64,000 nucleotides of DNA from Siminovitchia acidinfaciens (lineage in GTDB: Bacteria; Bacillota; Bacilli; Bacillales; Bacillaceae_C): assembly GCF_003605385.1 (NCBI RefSeq), contig NZ_QYTV02000001.1:86945-150944 (forward strand). Reading direction: 5' to 3'. Below, piece after piece: positions 25,405 to 33,925 of the stretch (its first letter is position 1; each line of letters opens with the position of its first letter). A program made the position numbers and the translations under genes. Under the pieces are notes generated by a model. That model saw only the letters and a program-made list of their open reading frames with translations. It had not been told where the DNA came from and did no database searches.

Positions 25405-26220
25405 TTAATTTTTAAGGCTCCCTACATATTTTGTATAAGCGCCGTGCATGACCGGTCCCACGTATTCATTCAGTTTCCAGCCGTGTTTGATGGCCGCTGT
25501 AACAAATTCTTTCGCTGCTGCCACAGAATCTTTAACAGACTTTCCTTTTGCTAAGTTAGCTGTGATGGCAGCGGCAAATGTACAGCCTGCACCATGATTA
25601 TATGTTGTATCGAGCTTTTCTTCTTCAAGCAGGGTAAATTCCTGCCCGTCATAGAAAAGGTCTACTGCTTTGTCCGTGTTTAACCCAGTTCCGCCCTTGA
25701 TGATGACGTTTTTTGCACCCAAATCATGAATTTTCGCGGCAGCTTCTTTCATGTCATCGATCGTTTGAATTTTGCCAGTTCCGGCAAGCTGCCAGGCTTC
25801 GAATAGGTTAGGTGTTACAACCGCTGCACGGGGCAATAGCAATTCACGTAAAGCGTCCGTGTTTTCAGGCTGCAATACTTCATCCTCACCTTTACAGACC
25901 ATGACAGGGTCGATGACGACGTTTTTTAAACCGTGCTCGTCGATTTTCTTTGCGCCAAGCTCAATGATGTCTACGGATCCGAGCATTCCTGTTTTCATCG
26001 CGTCAATTCCGACAGAAAGGATGGTGTTCAACTGCTTTTCCACTATATTTACATCGATAGGGAACACTCCGTGGCTCCAATTGTTGTCGGGATCCATTGT
26101 AACAATGGAAGTGAGTGCAGTCATGCCGTACACATCATTTTCTTGGAACGTTTTCAGATCCGCCTGAATACCGGCTCCGCCGCTTGAGTCGGATCCTGCA
26201 AGTGTCAATGCTTTTTTCAT
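25405..26220 (-). CDS. pdxK: Pyridoxine/pyridoxal/pyridoxamine kinase (ThiD-like)
   Basis: Ribokinase-fold kinase, closely matching B. subtilis PdxK (YwdB) along its length. It phosphorylates B6 vitamers in salvage; HMP kinase activity of the related ThiD is possible. Motifs: TLAGSDSSGGAGIQADLKTF at the N-terminus, DPVMVCKGEDEVL in the middle, and the anion-hole/catalytic YNHGAGCTFAAAI near residue 210. ATG at 26220 gives 271 residues, the same as B. subtilis; another ATG six bases upstream is also possible because GGAAGGGAG lies between the two optimal spacings. Transcribed alone. Confidence 0.9.
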   Translation of the reverse strand: MKKALTLAGSDSSGGAGIQADLKTFQENDVYGMTALTSIVTMDPDNNWSHGVFPIDVNIVEKQLNTILSVGIDAMKTGMLGSVDIIELGAKKIDEHGLKNVVIDPVMVCKGEDEVLQPENTDALRELLLPRAAVVTPNLFEAWQLAGTGKIQTIDDMKEAAAKIHDLGAKNVIIKGGTGLNTDKAVDLFYDGQEFTLLEEEKLDTTYNHGAGCTFAAAITANLAKGKSVKDSVAAAKEFVTAAIKHGWKLNEYVGPVMHGAYTKYVGSLKN

Positions 26221-26388
26221 ATACATGTAACTCCCTTCCAACTAATTAAAGATTATATCAATGAAATAATTATATACTTCCCACGAAAAAAGTGGTAATT
26301 ATCAAACTTTTCTTTACCCTTAGCATTACGACACACGAGACATCATTGCCCAAGAGGAATGGAATTTCTGCTATAATGATGAGTAATC

Positions 26389-26967
26389 TTACTTTTGCAA
26401 AAAAGATGTTTTTAAAAGAGCCAAACGTTCTCTTGATGTTAATTTTAGCCTGACGATTGCAGGTGTTTTAGCTGCGACCGCATCGGTCTGCAGGCCAAGC
26501 CGGCTGGCGATTTTTTGGGCCCTTGCCAAATGGTAGTCACTTGTAATAATGGTGATCCCGCTAACGGAATTTGGAAGAAGCTTTTTTGAAAAAGCAATAT
26601 TCTCATGAGTTGAGGTTGAGTTTTTCTCTAAAATCAACCTGCCTTCTGGAATGCCGTGGGCAACAAGGTAGTGTTTCATGGCTTCCGCTTCCGATATGAA
26701 TTCGTCGGTTCCCTGTCCGCCGGATAAAATCAGTTTTACATGAGAGTGCTGCTTAGCATACAGAAGTGCAGCTTCCAGGCGATATTGCAGTGAAAGTGAA
26801 GGGGTTTCACCGTTAACTTTTGCCCCCAGGACAAAAGCATAATCATATGTACCATCTGCTTCCGGTTTTTTGCCGTCGGCAATCCATTTTCCGGTAAGGA
26901 TCCATAACAGTAAGCAGAATCCAAAGAAAGTAATTGTAAAGATGCCTGCAATGTTTTTCAACCTCAT
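26389..26967 (-). CDS. YdcF-like DUF218 membrane protein
   Basis: One N-terminal membrane helix (about residues 6-26) followed by a DUF218/YdcF domain: FVLGAKVNGETPSLSLQYRL, LILSGGQGTDEFISEAEAM and ITIITSDYHLARAQ are the family signature blocks. Relatives such as SanA and ElyC have been tied to envelope functions, but the activity is unresolved. ATG at 26967 has a weak site (GAGTGA); the frame extends far upstream but only over the promoter and start of divergent mobA, so I reject the longer form. Confidence 0.85.
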   Translation of the reverse strand: MRLKNIAGIFTITFFGFCLLLWILTGKWIADGKKPEADGTYDYAFVLGAKVNGETPSLSLQYRLEAALLYAKQHSHVKLILSGGQGTDEFISEAEAMKHYLVAHGIPEGRLILEKNSTSTHENIAFSKKLLPNSVSGITIITSDYHLARAQKIASRLGLQTDAVAAKTPAIVRLKLTSRERLALLKTSFLQK

Positions 26968-27049
26968 AAAAATCACTCGATTCTTGTAAAGTACGTTTAG
27001 ATTACAAGATTCCGCATGGTTCGTAAATAGATTTTCGGGAGGAACCGAA

Positions 27050-27643
27050 TTGAATACGATTATATTAGCCGGGGGTAGATCAAGCCGTATGGGGCGGAAC
27101 AAAGCCCTTATGAAAATAGGCGGAACGCGGGTCATCGACCGGATTGCGGCAGAGTTCCAGCCTATTTCGGAAAAAATTATCGTCATTGCCAATGATCCAA
27201 CGCAATACAAACATCTGGATGCAGTCATCCATGAAGATGAACCTGTTTTTACAGGAGAAGGGCCGCTTGCAGGAATTTTTACAGGATTGAAGGCAGCGGG
27301 AGACGGTCCATGTCTGGTTGTTGCCTGCGATATGCCATTTGCTTCCGCTGAACTGGGCTGCGAGCTCGTTTCGATTTTACTAAAAAATAACAGGGATGCG
27401 GTGGTTCCCGTTCAGGAAAATCGAATACATCCGCTATTCGCGGCATATGATGCTCGTATCGCCAAATCGGTCAAGGAAACGCTGGAATTTGCTAAAAGAT
27501 CAGTGAAAGCATTGTTTGATAGGATAGATGTGGAATATTTTCCGTTAAAAGAAAAGACTGAAGTCGTTTGGAACATGAATACGATGGATGAATACATACA
27601 AGCGAAGAAGATTGCAGGAGGGAGAGAAGAAAATGACATGTGA
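27050..27643 (+). CDS. mobA: Molybdenum cofactor guanylyltransferase
   Basis: Attaches GMP to molybdopterin to form the guanine-dinucleotide cofactor. The nucleotidyltransferase signature LAGGRSSRMGRNKALM spans residues 5-20, with the metal aspartate in VVACDMPF and a later GPLAGIFTGL loop. Length 197 fits. Start TTG at 27050 after GGGAGGAACC. First gene of a compact cofactor operon: its end overlaps the moaE start by 11 bases, then moaD and moeB follow. No molybdoenzyme is encoded in the window. Confidence 0.92.
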   Translation: MNTIILAGGRSSRMGRNKALMKIGGTRVIDRIAAEFQPISEKIIVIANDPTQYKHLDAVIHEDEPVFTGEGPLAGIFTGLKAAGDGPCLVVACDMPFASAELGCELVSILLKNNRDAVVPVQENRIHPLFAAYDARIAKSVKETLEFAKRSVKALFDRIDVEYFPLKEKTEVVWNMNTMDEYIQAKKIAGGREENDM

Positions 27644-28097
27644 AATCACGAGGGACCCGATAAAAATCGAGGAGATTTACCAAAAGGTCGTAAGAAGGGA
27701 TGCTGGCGCTGTCACAACATTTGTTGGCACAGTCCGCGAATTGACCCACGGGAAGAAAACGCTTTACCTTGATTACGAAGCCTATGAATCCATGGCTTTG
27801 AAAAAAATGGAGCAGATTGTTGAGGAAATGAAGGAGCGGTGGCCCGTCATAGAGGTTGCCATGGCTCATCGGATCGGACGCTTGGAAATAACAGATATAG
27901 CGATAGCAATCGCAGTATCTGCGCCGCATCGCCCGGAAGCATATGAGGCAAATCGTTATGCGCTCGAAAGAGTGAAAGAAATGGTTCCGATTTGGAAGAA
28001 AGAGCACTGGGAAGACGGAGAAGAGTGGGTCGGAAACCAGCAGGGAACGAAGGAATATGTGACAGGGAAACCGGAGGAAGGTGATTTACTTGAATAA
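27633..28097 (+). CDS. moaE: Molybdopterin synthase catalytic subunit
   Basis: Large subunit of molybdopterin synthase; transfers sulfur from MoaD thiocarboxylate to precursor Z. Signature stretches are GAVTTFVGTVR, the Arg/His block MAHRIGRLEITD and the catalytic-lysine region PIWKKEHWEDGEEW. ATG at 27633 sits eight bases after GGAGGGAGAG inside the mobA end; a longer frame from 27588 would lie within mobA and is not supported. Its end overlaps moaD by a few bases, consistent with co-translation of the two synthase subunits. Confidence 0.93.
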   Translation: MTCEITRDPIKIEEIYQKVVRRDAGAVTTFVGTVRELTHGKKTLYLDYEAYESMALKKMEQIVEEMKERWPVIEVAMAHRIGRLEITDIAIAIAVSAPHRPEAYEANRYALERVKEMVPIWKKEHWEDGEEWVGNQQGTKEYVTGKPEEGDLLE

Positions 28098-28323
28098 AAT
28101 CATGTTATTCGCCCAATTGAAAGAGGATATGGGAAAAAGCTCGATGGAGGTAGTTGCTGCAGGAAAAACAGTCGGTGAACTGCGCGCTTTTCTGGAAAAA
28201 GAAACATCATTGGGCAGTTTGGACGGGATCATGATAGCGGTCAACGAAGAGTTTGCCAAAGATGAGTGGATCATTGAGGAGAAAGATGAAATTGCTTTGA
28301 TTCCTCCAGTCAGCGGAGGTTGA
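28090..28323 (+). CDS. moaD: Molybdopterin synthase sulfur carrier subunit
   Basis: Ubiquitin-like sulfur carrier of 77 residues ending PPVSGG; the terminal Gly-Gly is adenylated by MoeB and thiocarboxylated. The beta-grasp start is MLFAQLKEDMG. TTG at 28090 with AAGGTGA five bases upstream is preferred; GTG at 28081 is the alternative and would add three residues. Embedded between moaE and moeB, its two partners. Confidence 0.92.
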   Translation: MNKIMLFAQLKEDMGKSSMEVVAAGKTVGELRAFLEKETSLGSLDGIMIAVNEEFAKDEWIIEEKDEIALIPPVSGG

Positions 28324-28328
28324 TAAAG

Positions 28329-29357
28329 ATGGACTTCCAAACAGAGCGTTATTCCAGGCAGATGCTCTTTAAGGCAATCGGGCCTGAAGGGCAAAAGGAA
28401 ATCGGAAAGAAGCATGCGCTTGTTGTTGGGGTGGGAGCACTTGGCACTCATACCTCCGAACTGCTGGCAAGGGCTGGAGTGAAGAAGCTGACGCTGATTG
28501 ACAGGGATTATGTTGATATGAGCAATTTGCAGCGCCAACACCTTTTTACTGAAAGAGATGCCGAGAAAGCATGGCCAAAAGCTGAAGCGGCAAAAGCGAG
28601 GCTGAAGGAAATTAACAGCCAGGTGGAAGTAGCTGCGGTCGTTGCGCAGGCAGATGCCGTATTACTTGAAGCTTTAATGGAAGATGTAGACCTTTTAATT
28701 GATGGGACGGATAATTTTGAAACACGCTTTTTAATGAATGACCTGGCGCAAAAATATAAAGTCCCATACATATTCGGCGCCTGTGTAGGGAGCTTCGGCA
28801 TGGCTTTTACCATCATTCCAGGAGTGACGCCCTGCCTGCAGTGCTTGATCAAAAAGCTGCCAATGCAAGGACAAACGTGCGATACAGTTGGAATCATCGC
28901 GCCCGCGGTTCAAATGGTCACCGCCCATCAAGGAGCGGAAGCGCTCAAAATTCTTTCTGGGAATCTGGAAGCCATCAGGAAAACATATGTATCTTTCGAT
29001 CTTTGGGAAAATGAATATTTATCATTGAAAGCAGGGGCGTTAAAAGACAGCGGCTGCCTGTCATGTGGAGAGAACCCGGAATATCCGTTCCTTCAAACCG
29101 ACCGGGAAATGAAAGTTGCTGTTTTGTGCGGACGAAATACGGTCCAAATCAGGCCTGCCGAAAGTGGTGGGCTGCCGTTAGAACAGCTGCTCCATCAATG
29201 GCGTTCTGCGGGACTTGAAGTTGGTGGAAACCCATTTTTGATATCCGTAGCGAAGGCTGGTACTAAGGCTGTATTTTTTAAAGACGGCCGCGCTCTGATC
29301 CACGGTACGAAGGACCTCAATGAAGCGCGTAAAATCTATCATTCTCTCGTTGGCTAA
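28329..29357 (+). CDS. moeB: MoaD/ThiS adenylyltransferase (MoeB/ThiF)
   Basis: E1-like enzyme that adenylates the Gly-Gly end of a sulfur carrier. Visible: RYSRQMLF start, nucleotide loop VVGVGALGTHTSELLARAG, DRDYVDMSNLQRQHLF arginine finger region, DGTDNFETR, and zinc cysteine pairs CLQC and CLSC. A further domain of about 85 residues (VLCGRNTVQIRP to the end) is shared with B. subtilis ThiF, so MoeB versus ThiF is decided here by the molybdenum operon. ATG at 28329 is used because CGGAGG lies nine bases before it; TTG at 28320 overlaps the moaD end. Confidence 0.88.
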   Translation: MDFQTERYSRQMLFKAIGPEGQKEIGKKHALVVGVGALGTHTSELLARAGVKKLTLIDRDYVDMSNLQRQHLFTERDAEKAWPKAEAAKARLKEINSQVEVAAVVAQADAVLLEALMEDVDLLIDGTDNFETRFLMNDLAQKYKVPYIFGACVGSFGMAFTIIPGVTPCLQCLIKKLPMQGQTCDTVGIIAPAVQMVTAHQGAEALKILSGNLEAIRKTYVSFDLWENEYLSLKAGALKDSGCLSCGENPEYPFLQTDREMKVAVLCGRNTVQIRPAESGGLPLEQLLHQWRSAGLEVGGNPFLISVAKAGTKAVFFKDGRALIHGTKDLNEARKIYHSLVG

Positions 29358-29375
29358 AAGAAAGGAGAGATTGGT

Positions 29376-30158
29376 TTGGTCTCTTCTGTGACTATCGCAT
29401 CAATCGCTATCTCCCTTATCGTTGCAGTCGGGGCACCGATTGCTTTGCTTATTATTTTTAAAAAGAAATTCAATATATCTCTTAAGGTATTAATATTTGG
29501 CGTATTGACCTTCATACTCTTTGCTCAGGTACTGGAAGGGCTGGTGCATGGCTATTTCCTTGTTTTTAATAAATCGACCAAGGCTTATTTCGATAATGTA
29601 TGGCTGTTCATGCTGTATGGCGGCTTGATGGCAGGTATATTTGAGGAGACAGGAAGATTTATTGTAATGAAGTTTATGCTGAAAAAATACAGGGAGTGGA
29701 AGGATGGGCTAGCTTTTGGTCTCGGACATGGAGGAATTGAAGCCATGCTCATTGTGGGAGTCACTAACGTTACGATGATTGTTCTCGCCTTTATGATTAA
29801 CGGCGGGACATATGATTCTTTCGTGACGGGAGAGGCTGCTGCGGCAATGGCTCCCCTTTATGACCAATTGACTGGTCCGGCTTCAGTGATCCAGCTGTTT
29901 GGAGGAGTTGAAAGACTCGGCGCCTTAGCCATCCATCTCGGACTATCGATTCTCGTGTTGTATGGCATCAGAAAAGGGAAAAATATATATCTGCTGTATG
30001 CTATTCTTATCCATGCTGTCATGGATTTTCCGGCAGCGCTTTACCAGAAAGGAATAATTAACATTTTTATTGTGGAAGCTTACCTTCTCATTCTTGCTAT
30101 CGGGTTTATCATATGGATTGTTAAATCAAGAGCCATGTTTTACGATGAGAAAGCATGA
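29376..30158 (+). CDS. YhfC-like intramembrane metalloprotease homologue
   Basis: Polytopic membrane protein of 260 residues with seven or eight hydrophobic segments, of the YhfC (DUF2324, CPBP-like) family. The putative active-site blocks are GIFEETGRF (EE motif, about 87-95), GLGHGGIEAML and YAILIHAVMDFPAA with histidines inside helices, consistent with the CAAX-protease-like fold. Peptidase activity and substrate are unproven. Start TTG at 29376 after AAAGGAG. It lies 18 bases after moeB and may be read through from that operon. A GC-rich hairpin (CCCCCGC/GCGGGGG, 30164-30181) follows. Confidence 0.8.
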   Translation: MVSSVTIASIAISLIVAVGAPIALLIIFKKKFNISLKVLIFGVLTFILFAQVLEGLVHGYFLVFNKSTKAYFDNVWLFMLYGGLMAGIFEETGRFIVMKFMLKKYREWKDGLAFGLGHGGIEAMLIVGVTNVTMIVLAFMINGGTYDSFVTGEAAAAMAPLYDQLTGPASVIQLFGGVERLGALAIHLGLSILVLYGIRKGKNIYLLYAILIHAVMDFPAALYQKGIINIFIVEAYLLILAIGFIIWIVKSRAMFYDEKA

Positions 30159-30238
30159 AATTCCCCCGCGAGTTGCGGGGGATCGCTAAAAAAAGAGGAC
30201 AAAAGATAATATTCGGGTTTAAAATAATCTTGCTTTGG

Positions 30239-30622
30239 CTAGCTTCAGCGCCCAGCGACTAGCAAACTTCGCACTCCTTTCCTCGAAAAAGCTTCGCTTT
30301 TTCTGCGTGGATGTTTATTCGAGGAAGTTGATTCAGTGCACTACGATAAGTCAACATCGGCTCCGACGGACAGGACGTCCTAGTGCCACCGAAGCCACAG
30401 GATGTGGCGGTCTGAGGCGGCCGAGTCGCCGTGTTTCCTTTATCTCATTGCGGATTGCTCCAGTGTCCAGCTTCAGACGGCAGGGGCTCGAGGTCGCTTC
30501 GGTCAATCCAATGAAGTCAAAGAACGACTTCACTGGATTGCCCTCCAGCGCTTGTCGCCCCTAAGCGGCCGTCTTCCACATTTCAGTTTGTACGTCGCTA
30601 AACGGGCGCTTCCGCTTTTCTA
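30239..30622 (+). repeat. Dispersed repeat R5 (family B host with cassette and nested family A copy)
   Basis: A composite 384-bp element filling most of the gap between yhfC-like and yflT genes. Its host part matches R10 (42871-43178, reversed): GATAAGTCAACATCGGCTCC, the GGA cassette with hairpins GGAC-AGGAC-GTCC (30368-30380) and CCAC-AGGAT-GTGG (30395-30407), then GTTTCCTTTATCTC. After CTCCAGT a complete family A element (30465-30583) is inserted and CAGT is repeated at 30584-30587; the R10 sequence then resumes. The end abuts the yflT stop. Confidence 0.92.
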
Positions 30623-30946
30623 TTAGTGCTTCGTTGCAACGAGAACAAGCTCTCCGCCATCCAGCACTTTTTCGTATTTCGATGCTTCCTCATGGCTTAG
30701 TCCAACTGCCTCAAATTCGGAGCGAAGCTCGTCTCCTCTTTTATTAAATATATTTTTTACAGAGTCTATTAATCCTTGCTCTCCAATCCCGACTTCTCCA
30801 GTGTCCAACGCGTCGGTCAAGTCTTTCGAACGCTCCTCGCCATGTGCAAACAAATAGATATTTTCCCTATCATAGCCCTGTGCTGTTAATTCATTAATCA
30901 TATCTTTGGCTTGAAGGCCGTTTTCGCATACTTTAATTGTATTCAT
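30623..30946 (-). CDS. yflT: General stress protein, YflT family
   Basis: Small (107-residue) cytoplasmic protein of the heat-induced stress protein YflT family. The fold starts with the typical beta-strand and helix TIKVCENGLQAKDMINELTAQGYDRENIYLFAH. Role unknown; family members belong to the SigB general stress regulon. Start ATG at 30946 with AAAGGAGG nine bases before it. A good SigB promoter lies 60-85 bases upstream. The stop codon touches repeat R5. Confidence 0.85.
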   Translation of the reverse strand: MNTIKVCENGLQAKDMINELTAQGYDRENIYLFAHGEERSKDLTDALDTGEVGIGEQGLIDSVKNIFNKRGDELRSEFEAVGLSHEEASKYEKVLDGGELVLVATKH

Positions 30947-31005
30947 TGAAAAAGTCCTCCTTTAAATTCTGTTAGTGCACACCAGTCAGATGCGCTAGTG
31001 TATGT

Positions 31006-31030
31006 ATATCCTGTCCATTAATAAATAAAC
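31006..31030 (-). promoter_or_regulatory. Candidate SigB promoter of yflT
   Basis: On the minus strand GTTTAT (31030-31025), 13 bases, GGATAT (31011-31006), close to the SigB consensus GTTTAA-N12-14-GGGTAT (one mismatch in each box), in front of a gene whose family is SigB-controlled. Confidence 0.65.
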
Positions 31031-31112
31031 ATGCCAGAAGTTTCATTGCCACAAGTTCGTGAAATATCAGGAGTAATAGGCGTGTTATAATGCGGATGAA
31101 GGAGAGATGAAT

Positions 31113-31793
31113 GTGTCAAAAAAGATATTGGAGAATGATTGGGCTCCCCTTTTGGAGGAAGAGTTTCAAAAAGCATATTATTTAAGATTACAGGAGTTTT
31201 TTAAAAAAGAGTATGCCGAAAAAACGGTCTACCCTCCGCTACATGATATTTTCAATGCGTTAAAATTCACTTCATATCAAAATGTCAAAGTTGTACTGCT
31301 TGGTCAGGATCCATACCACGGTCCGGGACAGGCGCATGGTCTCAGCTTTTCGGTCAAGCCCGGTGTGAAAACGCCGCCTTCACTAAAAAATATCTTCAAA
31401 GAATTACAGGATGATTTGGGGTGCAGCATTCCGAATAACGGCTGCCTTGTGAAATGGGCAAAAGAAGGAGTGCTCCTTTTGAATACTGTTTTAACAGTAA
31501 GAGCCGGTGAAGCACATTCACACAGAGGAAAAGGGTGGGAAATATTCACCGACAGAGTCATCTCTTTGATCAACGAGCGGGAAGCGCCTGTCATTTTTAT
31601 TTTATGGGGAAAACCTGCCCAAGAAAAGATTCATTTAATAGATACAACAAAACATACAATTATCAAATCGCCACACCCAAGTCCCTTTTCGGCGCATAAA
31701 GGTTTTTTCGGCAGCCGTCCATTTTCAAAAGCAAATGAACGTCTTCTGGAACTGGGTGAGAAGCCGATTGAATGGCAGATTCCAGATCTTTAA
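31113..31793 (+). CDS. ung: Uracil-DNA glycosylase
   Basis: Removes uracil from DNA as the first step of base excision repair. All family-1 motifs are present: catalytic water-activating [13 protein letters not shown], uracil-binding LLLNTVLTV, and [16 protein letters not shown]-intercalation loop. Length about 226. GTG at 31113 is preferred to ATG at 31107, because GGAGAG abuts the ATG but lies six bases from the GTG; another ATG at 31111 is out of frame. Start of the stretch that follows B. subtilis ywd order (ung, ywdI, ywdK, gerQ). Confidence 0.96.
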   Translation: MSKKILENDWAPLLEEEFQKAYYLRLQEFFKKEYAEKTVYPPLHDIFNALKFTSYQNVKVVLLGQDPYHGPGQAHGLSFSVKPGVKTPPSLKNIFKELQDDLGCSIPNNGCLVKWAKEGVLLLNTVLTVRAGEAHSHRGKGWEIFTDRVISLINEREAPVIFILWGKPAQEKIHLIDTTKHTIIKSPHPSPFSAHKGFFGSRPFSKANERLLELGEKPIEWQIPDL

Positions 31794-31846
31794 ATTGCAT
31801 TTGTTGGCTCTCTCGCAACAAAATCCATGTTTTAAGCTAGCAAGCA

Positions 31847-31886
31847 TTATTTAAAGAGGGAATGGATATTCCCTCTTTAAATAATG
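31847..31886. terminator. Bidirectional terminator ung / zinc transporter
   Basis: Perfect 18-bp inverted repeat (arm ATTATTTAAAGAGGGAAT) with a 4-base loop. The right arm overlaps the last codons of the ZIP gene. Confidence 0.85.
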
Positions 31887-32692
31887 AGAACGAGACTTAC
31901 CGCCATGACAGCCATACCTGCCATCATGCCATAAATCGATAAATGTGCCTCGTCGTATTTTTGAGCTGCTGGCAATAGCTCATCGAGCGAAATGAACACC
32001 ATAATTCCTGCTACAGCGGCAAAAACGATGCCAAAAACAATCCCATTCAAAAAAGGCATTAAAATGAGGAAGGCGGCAAGCGCGCCAATCGGTTCGGACA
32101 ATCCGGAAAAAAATGATAATTTAAATGCTTGTTTCCGATTCCCTGTTGCGTAGAAAATCGGAATCGCTACCGCAATCCCTTCTGGAATATTATGAATGGC
32201 AACAGCGATTGCAATGGCGACACCGAGCGCCGGATCTTGCAGGGCGGACGTAAACGTTGCAATCCCTTCTGGAAAATTATGAATGGCGATGGCAAGCGCT
32301 GTAAACATCCCCATTTTCCGTAATTTTTGAAATTCTTCACTTGAAGGGCCAGCATCGACGTCTTCTACACTTTTCACTTCATGGGGATTGCCGATGGCCG
32401 GAATGGCATGGTCGATTAATGCAATGAGCAGCATACCGCCAAAGAAACCACAAATTGTCGCCCAATACCCATTTGTCATACCAATTTCCGAAACGAGCGC
32501 ATCTTTTGCTTTCACAAAGATTTCAACGAGCGAAACATAGATCATCACTCCGGCTGAAAATCCAAGCGCAATCGATAAAAATTTTGTATTCGTTCGCTTG
32601 GTAAAGAAAGCCAGCAAACTCCCAATCCCTGTGGAGAGCCCTGCAAAGAGTGTAAGAGCAAATGCGAATAAAATATTTTCGTCCATTAGCAC
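31877..32692 (-). CDS. ZIP family zinc/divalent metal transporter (ZupT-like)
   Basis: Eight-helix membrane permease of 271 residues that probably imports Zn(II) and other divalent metals. The bimetal centre motifs of helices IV and V are intact: AIHNFPEGIATF and AIHNIPEGIAVA. The cytoplasmic loop between helices III and IV (NPHEVKSVEDVDAGPSSEE) is short and acidic. Start ATG at 32692 behind AAAGAAGTTG. It interrupts the ung-ywdI order of B. subtilis, so it is an insertion or local rearrangement relative to that genome. Two direct copies of a short nucleotide stretch encode the repeated HN(F/I)PEG motifs. Confidence 0.9.
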   Translation of the reverse strand: MLMDENILFAFALTLFAGLSTGIGSLLAFFTKRTNTKFLSIALGFSAGVMIYVSLVEIFVKAKDALVSEIGMTNGYWATICGFFGGMLLIALIDHAIPAIGNPHEVKSVEDVDAGPSSEEFQKLRKMGMFTALAIAIHNFPEGIATFTSALQDPALGVAIAIAVAIHNIPEGIAVAIPIFYATGNRKQAFKLSFFSGLSEPIGALAAFLILMPFLNGIVFGIVFAAVAGIMVFISLDELLPAAQKYDEAHLSIYGMMAGMAVMAVSLVLII

Positions 32693-32898
32693 AACTTCTT
32701 TCCATCTATTTTAGTGCCATTGTATGCCAGCTACTGAAGATGGGCAACGAAAAAACCCACGACTATTTTAAAAAAAGCCAATCCTAAAATAAATGTTATA
32801 ATAAGCAGTGAAACAGGATTGGTTTGTACCCTATCACAAACTTGTCGGAATAACTACGACGCACTAAGAAGATGTATAGAAAGGCTGGAGCGGATGTC

Positions 32899-33171
32899 AT
32901 GCAAATTACCTATCAAGCATTGATCAAAAAAATGGAATCCGAACTGAAAAAGGCTAAAGAGGCTCAGGATCACGAAAGCATGCGTGGCCATTTATTTGCA
33001 GTCAAAGCGCTTGCAGAATTAACATTAGATACAGGGGAAGAAGTGCGAAAGGAAAAGCCGGGATTGGTCAAAATCAATGAAAACATTGATTGGCCTTCAA
33101 AAGAACCATCTTCTCCGACTGAAAAGCTTCAAGAAGTCCATAATGACGATGATTCAATTTTTGATTTTTAA
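32899..33171 (+). CDS. ywdI: YwdI (DUF5327) family protein
   Basis: Ninety-residue soluble protein with an N-terminal helix pair (QITYQALIKKMESELKKAKEAQDHESMRGHLFAVKALAEL) and an acidic, disordered tail. Same position as ywdI of B. subtilis between ung and ywdK; function unknown. ATG at 32899 follows GGAG; an in-frame ATG at 32872 lacks a ribosome site. The TAA stop is followed directly by repeat R6. Confidence 0.8.
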   Translation: MQITYQALIKKMESELKKAKEAQDHESMRGHLFAVKALAELTLDTGEEVRKEKPGLVKINENIDWPSKEPSSPTEKLQEVHNDDDSIFDF

Positions 33172-33290
33172 GAACAAAAGCGCAAGCGCGAGGTCGAGGC
33201 ATTTTTGAGGTGGCCACGCTTATTGGCTAACAGACTTAGGAAAAGACGAGCTTTTCCTTCGCGCGATGTAACGCGCCGAAGCATGATGCG
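33172..33290 (+). repeat. Dispersed repeat R6 (short, diverged)
   Basis: Starts right after the ywdI stop with GAACAAAAGCGCAAGCGCGAGG, the typical start of these elements, and contains the hairpin pair AAAAGACGAGC..GCTTTTC and CGCGCGATGTAACGCGCCG. The far end is not recognisable. It occupies the place of ywdJ of B. subtilis. Confidence 0.6.
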
Positions 33291-33358
33291 ATAATTAATT
33301 CATTAACAACTTATGCATTTACTAATTTAAAAACAACAAGAATAAGAGGGGTGTTTAG

Positions 33359-33730
33359 ATGAAGATTTTTATCATCATTGGAGCAATAAATGCTTTTCTT
33401 GCAGTGGGACTGGGAGCGTTTGGTGCTCACGGTTTGGAAGGAAAGGTTGAACCAAAATATCTGGCGACATGGGAGACAGGGGTTAAATATCAAATGTACC
33501 ATGCTCTCGGATTAATCGCCATCGGGATTATCTCTGGAAATGTATCCGCCGGTTCTTTGCTGAACTGGTCTGGGTGGCTCATGCTTGTTGGAATTATCCT
33601 GTTTTCAGGCAGCCTCTATGTGCTGACATTGTCCGGAATCAAAGTGTTGGGAGCTGTCACGCCGTTTGGCGGAGTCGCTTTTCTTATAGCTTGGGTACTG
33701 CTGATTGTGTTTGCAGCAAAACATTTATAA
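33359..33730 (+). CDS. ywdK: DUF423 membrane protein YwdK
   Basis: Small membrane protein of 123 residues with four helices, DUF423 family. Diagnostic are [10 protein letters not shown] near residue 20 and [16 protein letters not shown] near 45. Function unknown. Start ATG at 33359 after GAGGGGTG. Convergent with gerQ, as in B. subtilis. Confidence 0.92.
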   Translation: MKIFIIIGAINAFLAVGLGAFGAHGLEGKVEPKYLATWETGVKYQMYHALGLIAIGIISGNVSAGSLLNWSGWLMLVGIILFSGSLYVLTLSGIKVLGAVTPFGGVAFLIAWVLLIVFAAKHL

Positions 33731-33735
33731 ATGGA

Positions 33736-33768
33736 AAAAAACTCATCCGAACTGGAATGAGTTTTTTT
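33736..33768. terminator. Terminator ywdK
   Basis: AAAAACTCAT / ATGAGTTTTT stem with an 11-base loop and an eight-T run, just after the ywdK stop. Confidence 0.85.
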
Positions 33769-33925
33769 TAGATTTTCGGCACTGGGGCAGGCGGCCTCTG
33801 GTTTGTAAAGTGTTGTTTATTGTGGAATATGCCTGACAATCGTGCGAAAAGTGAAACTACTGTGCTAAATGGTCATTAGTTTTGCGAAAGTTTTTTCCGC
33901 AGGTAATGGCTGCCTACCAATTTCT

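Noticed and set aside
26340-26388. Sigma-A promoter TTGCCC..TATAAT pointing into the YdcF-like gene antisense
   Set aside because: The spacer is 20 bases and no + strand gene follows for over 650 bases.
26968-27228. N-terminal extension of the YdcF-like protein
   Set aside because: The extra 87 residues are the antisense of mobA and its promoter; the membrane helix begins right after ATG 26967.
30235-30564. Frames across the yhfC-yflT gap
   Set aside because: They are translations of repeat R5 and its nested element, without ribosome sites.
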